This document shows, one piece after another, positions 1-8,175 of a stretch of 64,000 bases of DNA (its first letter is position 1; the number at the start of each line of letters is the position of its first letter). Position numbers and translations under genes: made by a program. Below the pieces are notes generated by a model. The model was not told the DNA's origin, did not search any database, and saw only the letters and a program-made list of their open reading frames with translations. The stretch is from Anatilimnocola aggregata (lineage in GTDB: Bacteria; Planctomycetota; Planctomycetia; Pirellulales; Pirellulaceae). The stretch is taken from the NCBI RefSeq assembly GCF_007747655.1, contig NZ_CP036274.1:7254001-7318000 (forward strand), written 5' to 3'.

Positions 1-1112
1 CCGGCCAGGATGAACGAGAATTCGCCGATTTGCGCCAGGGCGACGGCGACGGAAAGGCCAATTCGTAGCGGATAGCGCAGCAGAATGACAATTGCCAGGG
101 CGGCCAGCGGTTTGCCCAACAGCACGATGCCCAAGGTAGCGGCAATCAGCCCTGGCGACGTGATCAGCTGATTGGGGTCAAACAGCATACCGACGGAAAC
201 AAAGAACAACACGGCAAACGCATCGCGCATGGGAAGGGCTTCGCTGGCTGCCCGGGAACTGAAGTCGGAGCGACCGACGACCATTCCGGCCAGGAACGCG
301 CCGAGAGCCATCGAGACGTCAAAAACTTTGGCAGCCCCCACCGCGATGCCGAGCGCTACGACCAGCACCGTCAGTGTGAAGAGTTCGCGCGAACGAGTTT
401 GCGCAATCCGCGCCAGGAACCAGGGGATCGCCTTGCCTCCGACAAACATCACGAAGGCGACGAGCAGCCCGATTTTGATCACGGCAATCAAGATGGCCAG
501 GCCTATATCGGCCAAGGAACTATTGGCCGAGCCGAACAGCACGGGCATGAGCACCAGGACCAGCACGGTAAACAGGTCTTCGACCACCAGCCAGCCGACC
601 GCGATATGACCGGTCGGAGTGTGCAGGTCGTTGTTATCGGAGAGGACGCGCAGCAGCACGACAGTACTGGCGACGGAGATCGCCATGCCAAAGACGAGTC
701 CCGACGATACAGTCCAACCGAAAAAGTAGGCGACGACCACTCCTAAGCCCGTAGCAATCAGGCTTTGCCCAACCGCACCGGGCACGGCCACGCGGCGCAC
801 GGCCAGCAGCTCTTTGAAGTGGAAGTGGAGTCCGACCCCAAACATCAGCAGGATGACGCCGATTTCGGCCATCTGCTGGGCAAGCTCGACGTTGGCTTCG
901 ACGCCGGGGGTATAAGGACCAACCGCAATGCCAGCTAATAAGTAGCCAACAATCGGCGAGAGCCCCACGCGATGCGTGATGTACCCCATGAACAGCGCCG
1001 CGGCGAGACCGCTGGTCAGCGTGATGATGAGTTCGAGGTGGTCGGAATGCGCAGCGGGAGAGGCGGCCAGCAGGCTCGTTGCGAACGTCGAAAGTGTGTC
1101 GAGCGAGTGCAT
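1..1112 (-). CDS. Cation:proton antiporter, CPA2/Kef-YbaL type (C-terminus cut by window edge)
   Basis: The minus strand reads open from an ATG at 1112 to the window edge, about 370 codons. The product is a chain of hydrophobic segments with the CPA2 exchanger pattern: an early GYLLAGIAVGP segment, an EIGVILLMFGVGLHF segment, a GTN-like AVGWLVVEDLF helix and a late FFVSVGMLFDP helix. Such proteins exchange K+ or Na+ for H+ across the inner membrane. No TrkA-N domain is visible, but it could lie beyond the edge. The ATG at 1120 is out of frame, and 1112 gives a plausible soluble N-terminus before the first helix. Family assignment is firm; ion specificity is unknown. Confidence 0.88.
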   Translation of the reverse strand, partial: MHSLDTLSTFATSLLAASPAAHSDHLELIITLTSGLAAALFMGYITHRVGLSPIVGYLLAGIAVGPYTPGVEANVELAQQMAEIGVILLMFGVGLHFHFKELLAVRRVAVPGAVGQSLIATGLGVVVAYFFGWTVSSGLVFGMAISVASTVVLLRVLSDNNDLHTPTGHIAVGWLVVEDLFTVLVLVLMPVLFGSANSSLADIGLAILIAVIKIGLLVAFVMFVGGKAIPWFLARIAQTRSRELFTLTVLVVALGIAVGAAKVFDVSMALGAFLAGMVVGRSDFSSRAASEALPMRDAFAVLFFVSVGMLFDPNQLITSPGLIAATLGIVLLGKPLAALAIVILLRYPLRIGLSVAVALAQIGEFSFILA

Positions 1113-1822
1113 GGGCCCATCTTACAAAACGAGCCTCGCTTTGGGCGGCGAGAGCCTGTAAATCGGGCCGAAAATGGCCGTATTTCTGAAATACTCACGA
1201 GATCGACGACAGACCGATGTATTACCGAAATCGATGCGATCCCAAGGCGTGGCATTTGGGCCGGAAACCGGTGTCCCGGCAGATTCTTTCCCTTCACGGG
1301 CACCCAATGCTTTGGTGGAAAGCAACGGAGGAGCAGCGCCGGCGTCACCAGGAACAGGAAAAACAGATTTTTCCGCAAAAGCATCGAGTACCGGCAGTTG
1401 AGAGCGCAGTCCTGGCCTATTCTTCTCCGTGTTCACAGCTGCTGGCGAGGCTGAACGATCACCAGAATTCGCGTCTCGTCCGGCTGAAACAGCCAATCGC
1501 TACGACTCCGTTCAGCGGTACACCTTCGCGGTTTACCGCAGGACAAGTCCCGCAGGCGGTACCGTTTATCAGATGCGTCAGGTCCAGCGAACGGCCAAAC
1601 TTTCGGCAATCCGCGTGACAGACGCCCGACTTGTCTTTTTTCCAAGCTATATTGGTGGTCTGAGCCGCCTCGTGCTTCAGGGGATGCTACGTTTTGGGCG
1701 TAGTGGCCTGCTAGGCTTTCAAGTCATTGGTTTCACCCGCACCTCTCCGCGGGACCACGACTTGGGGCCAACCGGATACAGCAGGCAGTCGCACCCACCT
1801 GAGTAGCACGAGGCCCCACCCA
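1113..1822. other. Intergenic region upstream of glgX, no gene seen
   Basis: About 700 bases between the divergent antiporter and glgX genes. Short frames are open on both strands, but none has a Shine-Dalgarno sequence, a recognisable domain or convincing composition. It must contain both promoters. A TATATT box lies at 1648-1653, but I find no well-spaced -35 partner for it. Confidence 0.5.
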
Positions 1823-3919
1823 ATGCTCATGCGACACGTTCACCCAAAACTTCAGTTTACCTACATGATGCCGTACGGCGCCATTCTTCATGAGAATGGC
1901 GTGCAGTTCGTCGTCTATAGCCGCAGCGCGCAAGCCATGCGGTTGTTGTTGTACGACGGAGTCGACGATCGGGAACCAACCGAAATCATCGACTTCGAAC
2001 GGGACACCGACCGCTGGGGCGATATCTGGAGCATTTTTGTTCCAGGTCTGAGCGCTGGCCAGCTCTATCACTTCCAAGCCGACGGACCTTTCGATCCGTC
2101 GCAAGGGCATCGCTTTAACGGGCGCGCTCGGCTGATCGATCCCTATGCCAAGGCTCTCGCGGGCAATTTCCAACTGAGTGAAGACGGCATCGTGCGACCA
2201 CCCAAGTGCGTGGTTGTCGACGACTTCTTCGATTGGGAAGGAGATCGCCACCTGCGCCGTCCGATCAGCGAAACGATCATTTACGAAACGCACGTGGCCG
2301 GGTTCACCAAAGACCCGAGCAGCCAGGTGAAGAAGCCGGGCACTTATGCTGGCCTGATCGAAAAGATTCCGTACCTCAAATCGCTCGGCATCACAGCCGT
2401 CGAGTTGATGCCGATCCATGAGTTTCCCATCGGGGGCATTTATGGGCAAAAGCAGGAACGAGAAAATTACTGGGGCTATGACTCGATGGCGTTCTTCTCG
2501 CCCCATCGAGGCTATGCCCACAACACCGAGCCCGGCGGCCAGGTCGCCGAGTTCAAGCAGATGGTGAAGGCCCTGCATGCAGCTGGCATGGAAGTGATTC
2601 TCGATGTCGTGTTCAATCACACGGCCGAAGGCAATGAAATGGGCCCCACGCTCAGCTTCAAAGGCCTGGAGAACAAGACTTACTACATGCTCGCTAATGG
2701 CGGCAGCCATTACATGAACTACTCGGGTTGCGGTAACACCGTGAACGGGAATCATCCCGTCGTCCGAGAGATGATTTTCCACTGCCTGCGGCATTGGGTT
2801 CACAACTACCACATCGATGGCTTCCGCTTCGATCTGGCGTCGATCCTCAGCCGCGACCGGAACGGGCACCTGGTTCCCAATCCGCCACTCGTTGAGGCAA
2901 TCTCCGAAGATCCGCTCCTCGCGGATACCAAGATCATTGCCGAAGCGTGGGACGCGGCCGGTGCCTATCAAGTTGGTTCGTTCGGCGATCTGCGCTGGGC
3001 AGAGTGGAACGGTCGCTATCGCGACGATGTTCGCCGCTTTTGGCGCGGCGACAAAGGCGTGCTCGGTTCGTTCGTCACGCGACTGGCCGGTTCGAGCGAC
3101 TTGTACGGTCACTCGGGACGTGCCCCGCATGCGAGCATCAACTTCATTACTTCGCACGACGGTTTCACCATGAACGACATGGTGAGCTATCGCGACAAAC
3201 ACAACGAAGCGAATGGTGAAGGAAATCGCGACGGCGATAACAATAACTACAGCGACAACTACGGTGTCGAAGGGCCTACGACCCGGCCGGAAATCGAAAA
3301 TCTGCGAGTTCGGCAGATCAAGAATTTCCTCAGCACCCTGCTGATGAGCCAAGGCGTGCCGATGCTGGTGATGGGTGATGAATGCCGCCGCACGCAGCGG
3401 GGGAATAACAACGCCTATTGCCAGGACAACAACATCAGCTGGTTCGACTGGAGCAAGGTCAACCAACATAAGGACCTGCTACGGTTCTCGCAAGGGTTGA
3501 TCAAGTTCCGGCGCGTGCAACCGACTGTACGTCGCGAGACGTTCCTCTCCGGCCAGGCGCCGGTCGACGGAGCGCTCCCTGACGTCAGCTGGTACAGCGC
3601 CCTCGGAACAGCTGTCGATTGGCATGGTGAAGACAACACGCTCATCTGCCTGCTCAAGGCGGAAGACCTGGTCGAGAAACATCCCGAAGCTCGCGATGTC
3701 CTCATCCTGATCAACGCCACCAGCGAACCGCGGGAGTTCATCCTGCCGCCGGTCGCGAAGGGAACCAAGTGGCGGCTGTTCATCGACACTGCCGCAGCCA
3801 CTCCCTATGACATCTACCCCGACTTCGATGGTCCTCCACCTCCTCGATCGCGGAGACTTACGCTGTCGTATCGTTCCACCTGCGTCTTCGTTGCAGAAGA
3901 CCCACCGCGGCTCCCCTAA
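1823..3919 (+). CDS. glgX: Glycogen debranching enzyme GlgX
   Basis: A 698-residue GH13 isoamylase-type enzyme that hydrolyses alpha-1,6 branches of limit dextrins during cytoplasmic glycogen breakdown. An N-terminal CBM48-like domain (about residues 10-110) precedes the TIM barrel. The catalytic motifs are readable: DVVFNHT, DGFRFDLAS (nucleophile Asp), IIAEAWD (acid Glu) and TSHDGFTMND (transition-state Asp). A C-terminal beta domain ends the protein. I place the start at the ATG at 1823, which has a weak CGAGG upstream; the frame is open further upstream without a better site. A strong hairpin terminator follows at 4075. Length and motifs are normal for GlgX. Confidence 0.95.
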   Translation: MLMRHVHPKLQFTYMMPYGAILHENGVQFVVYSRSAQAMRLLLYDGVDDREPTEIIDFERDTDRWGDIWSIFVPGLSAGQLYHFQADGPFDPSQGHRFNGRARLIDPYAKALAGNFQLSEDGIVRPPKCVVVDDFFDWEGDRHLRRPISETIIYETHVAGFTKDPSSQVKKPGTYAGLIEKIPYLKSLGITAVELMPIHEFPIGGIYGQKQERENYWGYDSMAFFSPHRGYAHNTEPGGQVAEFKQMVKALHAAGMEVILDVVFNHTAEGNEMGPTLSFKGLENKTYYMLANGGSHYMNYSGCGNTVNGNHPVVREMIFHCLRHWVHNYHIDGFRFDLASILSRDRNGHLVPNPPLVEAISEDPLLADTKIIAEAWDAAGAYQVGSFGDLRWAEWNGRYRDDVRRFWRGDKGVLGSFVTRLAGSSDLYGHSGRAPHASINFITSHDGFTMNDMVSYRDKHNEANGEGNRDGDNNNYSDNYGVEGPTTRPEIENLRVRQIKNFLSTLLMSQGVPMLVMGDECRRTQRGNNNAYCQDNNISWFDWSKVNQHKDLLRFSQGLIKFRRVQPTVRRETFLSGQAPVDGALPDVSWYSALGTAVDWHGEDNTLICLLKAEDLVEKHPEARDVLILINATSEPREFILPPVAKGTKWRLFIDTAAATPYDIYPDFDGPPPPRSRRLTLSYRSTCVFVAEDPPRLP

Positions 3920-4074
3920 GCCGCTGATTGTCACCGCTGGGAGGATAGCCACTTGTAGCTAGATCCCGGCCCGTCGAGCAGCAGTCACCACCGCGAGTTT
4001 GGGTTCGTCGCCCCCACTCGCGCCAGCACTCCTCGCTCGAATCAACTCCCGCGTGCGATCTGCCTCCGCACACC

Positions 4075-4107
4075 AAAAGCCCTCTCCGGCCGAGAGGGCT
4101 TTTTTTG
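4075..4107 (+). terminator. Rho-independent terminator
   Basis: AAAAGCCCTCTC, a short loop and GAGAGGGCTTTT form a 12-bp stem followed by a run of T. It lies 155 bases past glgX and 43 bases before the next start, so it separates the two transcription units. The A-run on the left arm would also give a T-tract on the other strand. Confidence 0.85.
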
Positions 4108-4149
4108 TTGATCGATGAGCCTGCTTGATAGTTCTCATTTGCAATAGGA

Positions 4150-4824
4150 ATGCTTACACTTTGGCATTCACTTCTAGCTGCCCCAATCCTCGGCGACCCA
4201 AACGTGCAGCCCAATATTGCCAGCTCTGACCGTCATTGGTTCATCGTCTCGCGGTGGCAAGAGTTCTCCGGCGAAGCGCGGGCGAACATGTTGCGAGTCC
4301 TCGCGATTATCGTGTTTTATGCAATTCAACTCATTCAGCGGCCGGGGACAGCGCATGGCACCTCGCTGGAGTTCCATCGCCAGGTAACTTTCATCGCCGT
4401 CGCCTGGTCGCTGATCGCGCTAGCAGTGCTTTTGTGTCTGCAGCGGCGCATCTTCCCGGCAATCTTGAAGTATGTGGTCACCACGTTCGATGTGGCGCTC
4501 CTCACCATCCTGGCCATGCTCGCAGGCGGACCTTCCTCGCCGGTGACGAATGTTTACTATCTCATTCTGGCCCTGGCAGCGCTCCGCGCGAGCGTCGGAA
4601 TGACGTGGTACACCACCATCGCCTGCCTGCTCGGCTACTTGACGCTCGTGGCGGAGGCCGATCCGGTGTGGTTCGATGCCGAACATGCCACACCGATCGT
4701 GAATCAACTGATGATGCTCGCCTGTCTGGCAATCACGGGCATCGTGATTGGGCAGGTCGTTCGCCAACAGCGCAGCCTGGCGGTCGCATATGCCGAGCGC
4801 CAAGCGGTGGGAGTGGCGAAATGA
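4150..4824 (+). CDS. Polytopic membrane protein of unknown function
   Basis: A 224-residue protein with about six hydrophobic segments from residue 50 to 205, and short charged ends. The helix layout resembles the membrane sensor half of some histidine kinases, but no kinase, HAMP or cyclase domain follows: the frame stops after a short basic tail. Its TGA overlaps the ATG of the next gene (ATGA, 4821-4824), so the two are translationally coupled. It is the first gene of a run of five that ends with the Lgt-like gene, placed right after the glgX terminator. I do not recognise a family. Confidence 0.75.
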   Translation: MLTLWHSLLAAPILGDPNVQPNIASSDRHWFIVSRWQEFSGEARANMLRVLAIIVFYAIQLIQRPGTAHGTSLEFHRQVTFIAVAWSLIALAVLLCLQRRIFPAILKYVVTTFDVALLTILAMLAGGPSSPVTNVYYLILALAALRASVGMTWYTTIACLLGYLTLVAEADPVWFDAEHATPIVNQLMMLACLAITGIVIGQVVRQQRSLAVAYAERQAVGVAK

Positions 4825-5288
4825 GCAATGCTCTTCCAGTCCACCAAGCGCCACACTGCCCAGAGTGTGGTGCCGAAGTACAAGGATTCGGCGATTGTTG
4901 GCTCTGCCACCGTCGCAACGCAAACCTGCAAGGCGTGCAACCTCCGCCGATTGCTTATCAATCCCCCGCAGCACCGCAAAACAACAGCGTGTATTACACG
5001 CTCAAGGGGCTGTCGATCGCCGCGTTCTTGATGGTCGCCCTAATCGGCCTCGGGCTGCTAAATAGCGATACGTCGTTCGGCATCCTGTTCTGGATTGTCG
5101 TCCTTCCGGCCCTTGTCTCCATGGCGGTCGTGGCCTGCCAGTTCAATCCGGCCCAGCGTGCCGCACCCGGTGCGATGAACGTAATTGCTAAAGTCGTTAT
5201 GGCCATCGGCCTCACGCTGGGGATGATCGTGGTTTGTGTGACAGTCGCCGTGGGAGCCCTGTTCATTATCTGCACCAGTATGATGTAA
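4821..5288 (+). CDS. Zinc-ribbon membrane protein, paralogue 1
   Basis: A 155-residue protein. It opens with a double CxxC zinc ribbon (HCPECGAEVQGFGDCWLCHRR, about residues 9-29) and a short Pro/Ala linker, then has three to four hydrophobic segments. It starts in the ATGA overlap with the preceding gene. The next gene encodes the same architecture with the same CPECGAE...G.CWLC spacing, so the two are tandem paralogues. A membrane-anchored metal-binding or protein-interaction role is possible, but nothing fixes the function. Confidence 0.75.
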   Translation: MSNALPVHQAPHCPECGAEVQGFGDCWLCHRRNANLQGVQPPPIAYQSPAAPQNNSVYYTLKGLSIAAFLMVALIGLGLLNSDTSFGILFWIVVLPALVSMAVVACQFNPAQRAAPGAMNVIAKVVMAIGLTLGMIVVCVTVAVGALFIICTSMM

Positions 5289-5324
5289 CGCGTCGCGAGC
5301 AGAGTGTCGCCCGGAACGACGCCC

Positions 5325-5819
5325 ATGAACCAACCCCAATTCTCCACCAAGCCCCTATTACAGTGCCCCGAATGTGGCGCCGAAATCGACGGCGTGGGAA
5401 CTTGCTGGCTGTGCAATGCACACGTGACCGAACCTCGACTGCTGAGTGCGGCAAAGTTCGCGAGTGAAGGAACCTCGCCATTCGCACCCACCGCCAATCG
5501 GCGACAGCAGCAATGGCTAATTGCCATTGCGGCGTTTGTCATGGCGACCTTGGTCGGAATTGGTACGTATGTTTATGAACCAATCCTCGGTGTGCTTTAT
5601 TTGATTGTGGTCACCCCGGCGATGGTGGCTGTGGCCGTGTCGATCCTCACTTATCGCGAGTCGCCACATTCCAGCAATTCGCTCCTCGCCCGCGTGGTCG
5701 CGGTGCTGGCCACGTTTTTGGCAACTGTCGTCATAATTCTGGCGATTGGTGCCATCCTGATTGTCGTGGCCATCATCGCTTTGGTCGTCCTGTGCTTTCG
5801 TCTGATTGGCGGAAACTAA
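5325..5819 (+). CDS. Zinc-ribbon membrane protein, paralogue 2
   Basis: A 164-residue protein with CPECGAEIDG...CWLCNA near residues 13-33, then a polar linker and three hydrophobic segments ending in a Val/Ile-rich helix. It is a diverged duplicate of the gene just upstream. I start it at the ATG at 5325; the GTG at 5304 in the same frame is less likely. It sits 36 bases after paralogue 1 and 22 bases before the radical SAM gene, consistent with one operon. Confidence 0.75.
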   Translation: MNQPQFSTKPLLQCPECGAEIDGVGTCWLCNAHVTEPRLLSAAKFASEGTSPFAPTANRRQQQWLIAIAAFVMATLVGIGTYVYEPILGVLYLIVVTPAMVAVAVSILTYRESPHSSNSLLARVVAVLATFLATVVIILAIGAILIVVAIIALVVLCFRLIGGN

Positions 5820-5841
5820 CTCTTAACTGACTGACTCGCTC

Positions 5842-7332
5842 ATGCCTGCTCATCGCGATTACACCTTTCTCGGCACCACGCAAAGCCTTTGTCCCGAATG
5901 CCTGGGACTGGTGCCAACGAAGATCATCACCCGCGGAAAGCGCGTCTACTTTCGCAAAACCTGTCCCACGCATGGACTGCGCGAGGACTTCGTTTGCAGC
6001 GATGTCGCCTATTACGATCGGCACGAATTCAGTGTGCCGGCAAAGTTGCCCGAGGTGGTCGGCGTCGAACCCGATAAGGGCTGTCCCTTCGATTGCGGAC
6101 TGTGCACCGAACACGAACAGCACACGTGTGTCGGCCTCGTCGAAATCACCGGCAATTGCAATCTCACTTGCCCGATGTGCTACGCCAGTAGTGCTCCGGG
6201 AGGCAAGCACCTCTCGTTTGCGCAAGTGACTGCAGCCATCGACCGCTTAGTGCAAGTCGAAGGTCGCGCCGAGGTCTTGCAACTCTCGGGTGGTGAACCC
6301 ACCGTTCATCCCGAGTTCGAGCGCATTGTCGAATACGCACTCGCTCAACCAATCGATTATGTGCAGATCAACACCAACGGCATTCGTCTGGCCAGCGATC
6401 CGGAACTCGTCAAGCGTTTGGCGGAGCATCGCGACCGGCTGGAGATCTTTTTGCAGTTCGACGGCTTGAACGACAGCGTGTACGAACAATTGCGCGGCGA
6501 ACCGCTCCTCGCCCTGAAATTGCGCGCGGTAGAGATCCTCGGCGAGCACGATCTGCACATCACGCTGGCCGCCACGTTGCAAGCGGGTGTGAACGACGAC
6601 CAGTGGGGACCGATTGTCGAGTTCGCATTAGCCCATCCGTGGATCACGGGCTTGAACCTGCAGCCCGCAACTTATTCCGGCCGCTATTACCTGCCTGCCG
6701 AGATTGAGCGACGGATCACGTTCCCCCAAGTTATTGAAGAACTCAGCGAACAAACCGGCGGACTATTGCAGCCCAACGATTTCATGCCCCTGCCGTGCGC
6801 GCATCCCAATTGTCATAGCCTGGCGATGATTTTCCGCTCGGAATCGGCCGGCAATATTCCCGTGAATCGCTTTTTCGACGTGAAGCAGAATTACGACCTG
6901 CTGGCCAACGGAATTAGCTTTACGCGGGCCAAGTCGCGCGAACTGGCAATGCAGTATTTGTCGCGCCAATCGTGCTGCGCGGGAGGTTGTGCTCCGGCGA
7001 CAGAAGAAAGGACTAGTGGCCTGCCGATGTTCGGCAGTTCACCCGAGCCTCAACTTGATGCCGACATGCTGAAAAACCTGTCGCCAGCCGCGCTGGAGTT
7101 TTTTGGTCGCGTGCTGAATGAACAAATGGGAGCCCGCGATTTGTTTCGCATCACGATCACTTCGTTTCTGGATGCCTACAATTTTGATGTCCGCCGCGTG
7201 ATGAAGTGCTGCACGCATCATGTGCTGCCGAGCGGCCACGTGATTCCGTTCTGTGCCTACAACGTCCTCTATCGTCCCGGGCACGTGGCGCTGCCGCCTC
7301 TCACGATTCAGCAACTGGTGCGTACCCCCTGA
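5842..7332 (+). CDS. Radical SAM protein of the Tes / MJ0619 (COG1964) type
   Basis: A 496-residue protein. The N-terminus has a zinc-ribbon-like CPEC...CPTHG segment (residues 17-45) and then a DKGCPFDCGLC...HT motif (79-95), both typical of COG1964 proteins. The radical SAM cluster is C106-x3-C110-x2-C113 (CNLTCPMC), followed by the SGGEPT motif and INTNGIRLA. More Cys motifs lie near the end (SCCAGGC; MKCCTHH...FCAYN), as expected for extra Fe-S clusters. Characterised relatives are the archaeal tetraether lipid synthase Tes and MJ0619, linked to methylation of the methanopterin precursor. Which reaction applies here is not fixed. The stop overlaps the start of the Lgt-like gene (TGATG). 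Confidence 0.85.
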   Translation: MPAHRDYTFLGTTQSLCPECLGLVPTKIITRGKRVYFRKTCPTHGLREDFVCSDVAYYDRHEFSVPAKLPEVVGVEPDKGCPFDCGLCTEHEQHTCVGLVEITGNCNLTCPMCYASSAPGGKHLSFAQVTAAIDRLVQVEGRAEVLQLSGGEPTVHPEFERIVEYALAQPIDYVQINTNGIRLASDPELVKRLAEHRDRLEIFLQFDGLNDSVYEQLRGEPLLALKLRAVEILGEHDLHITLAATLQAGVNDDQWGPIVEFALAHPWITGLNLQPATYSGRYYLPAEIERRITFPQVIEELSEQTGGLLQPNDFMPLPCAHPNCHSLAMIFRSESAGNIPVNRFFDVKQNYDLLANGISFTRAKSRELAMQYLSRQSCCAGGCAPATEERTSGLPMFGSSPEPQLDADMLKNLSPAALEFFGRVLNEQMGARDLFRITITSFLDAYNFDVRRVMKCCTHHVLPSGHVIPFCAYNVLYRPGHVALPPLTIQQLVRTP

Positions 7333-8072
7333 TGCCACCGAACCTGGCCTATTCAGCGATGATGTTGCTGTCACTCTTGGTTGGGGCAATCCTGCTGCGC
7401 CGTTGGCAGTCGGGCCTGTCACTCCTGTGGTGGCAAAAACTGGGCATTGGCTTCGGTGCCTTCTGCGGCGCATTCCTCGGAGCCAAGCTGCCGTTCGCCC
7501 TGTACGATTGGGCGAATACGAACGTCGCGAATCCCTGGCTTGGCGACGGCAAGACCATCATGTTCGGCGTCGTTGGCGGCTACCTGGGCGTGGAAGTCGC
7601 CAAGTGGTCGCTCGAAATCCGCCAGCGCACCGGCGACTCGTACGCGGTGCCGGTGGCCGTGGCCGTCGCCCTTGGTCGCCTGGCTTGTTTCATTGGGGGT
7701 TGCTGTTTTGGCACGCCAACGACCTTGCCCTGGGGCGTGGTCTTCACTGCGCAAGGCCCCCTGCCGCGCCATCCCACGCAGCTCTACGAGTTCGCGTTTC
7801 ACATCACGGCTGCGGCGCTCCTCTGGTATTTTCATTCGCGAGGTTGGTTTCGCTATCAACTCATCAAGCTCTATATCCTCAGCTATCTCGTCTTCCGTTT
7901 TGTCACCGAGTTCATTCGCCCCGAACCCGAGTTCTACGGCCTCTCGGCTTATCAATGGATCGCGCTGGCCCTCTTTCCGATCTTCATCGGCCTGTGGGTG
8001 CAGACGGATTGGCAAGTGCGCAAAGAGAATGTGCTATCGAATGTGACCGAAAAGCCGCCGCATGGAGCGTGA
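7332..8072 (+). CDS. Lgt-like (prolipoprotein diacylglyceryl transferase family) membrane protein
   Basis: A 246-residue polytopic membrane protein. The family signature is clear: GRLACFIGGCCFG at about 115-127, then PRHPTQLYEF at 146-154, and a late RFVTEFIRPEP segment. The CC-containing glycine loop differs from the GRIGNFINGE of true Lgt, so this is a family relative that may act on another lipid or acceptor. The start overlaps the radical SAM stop by one base, so the two are coupled. The pairing with a Tes-like radical SAM enzyme makes a joint lipid-modifying role an attractive but unproven idea. Confidence 0.82.
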   Translation: MPPNLAYSAMMLLSLLVGAILLRRWQSGLSLLWWQKLGIGFGAFCGAFLGAKLPFALYDWANTNVANPWLGDGKTIMFGVVGGYLGVEVAKWSLEIRQRTGDSYAVPVAVAVALGRLACFIGGCCFGTPTTLPWGVVFTAQGPLPRHPTQLYEFAFHITAAALLWYFHSRGWFRYQLIKLYILSYLVFRFVTEFIRPEPEFYGLSAYQWIALALFPIFIGLWVQTDWQVRKENVLSNVTEKPPHGA

Positions 8073-8175
8073 AGAGTACGACCAATTGAATTGCAATCGC
8101 CAGCGAACTCACCGATACTGAATGGGCTAAAGTTACTCACCTTCCTTTCCCTTCCCACCTCCGCACGGCCAGCCA

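Noticed and set aside
1631-1653. Sigma-70 promoter of glgX (TTGTCT ... TATATT)
   Set aside because: The spacer is only 11 bases, too short for a normal promoter.
1733-3469. Long open frame on the minus strand opposite glgX (578 codons)
   Set aside because: It mirrors the codon pattern of glgX, whose motifs are complete. The antisense product has no recognisable domain.
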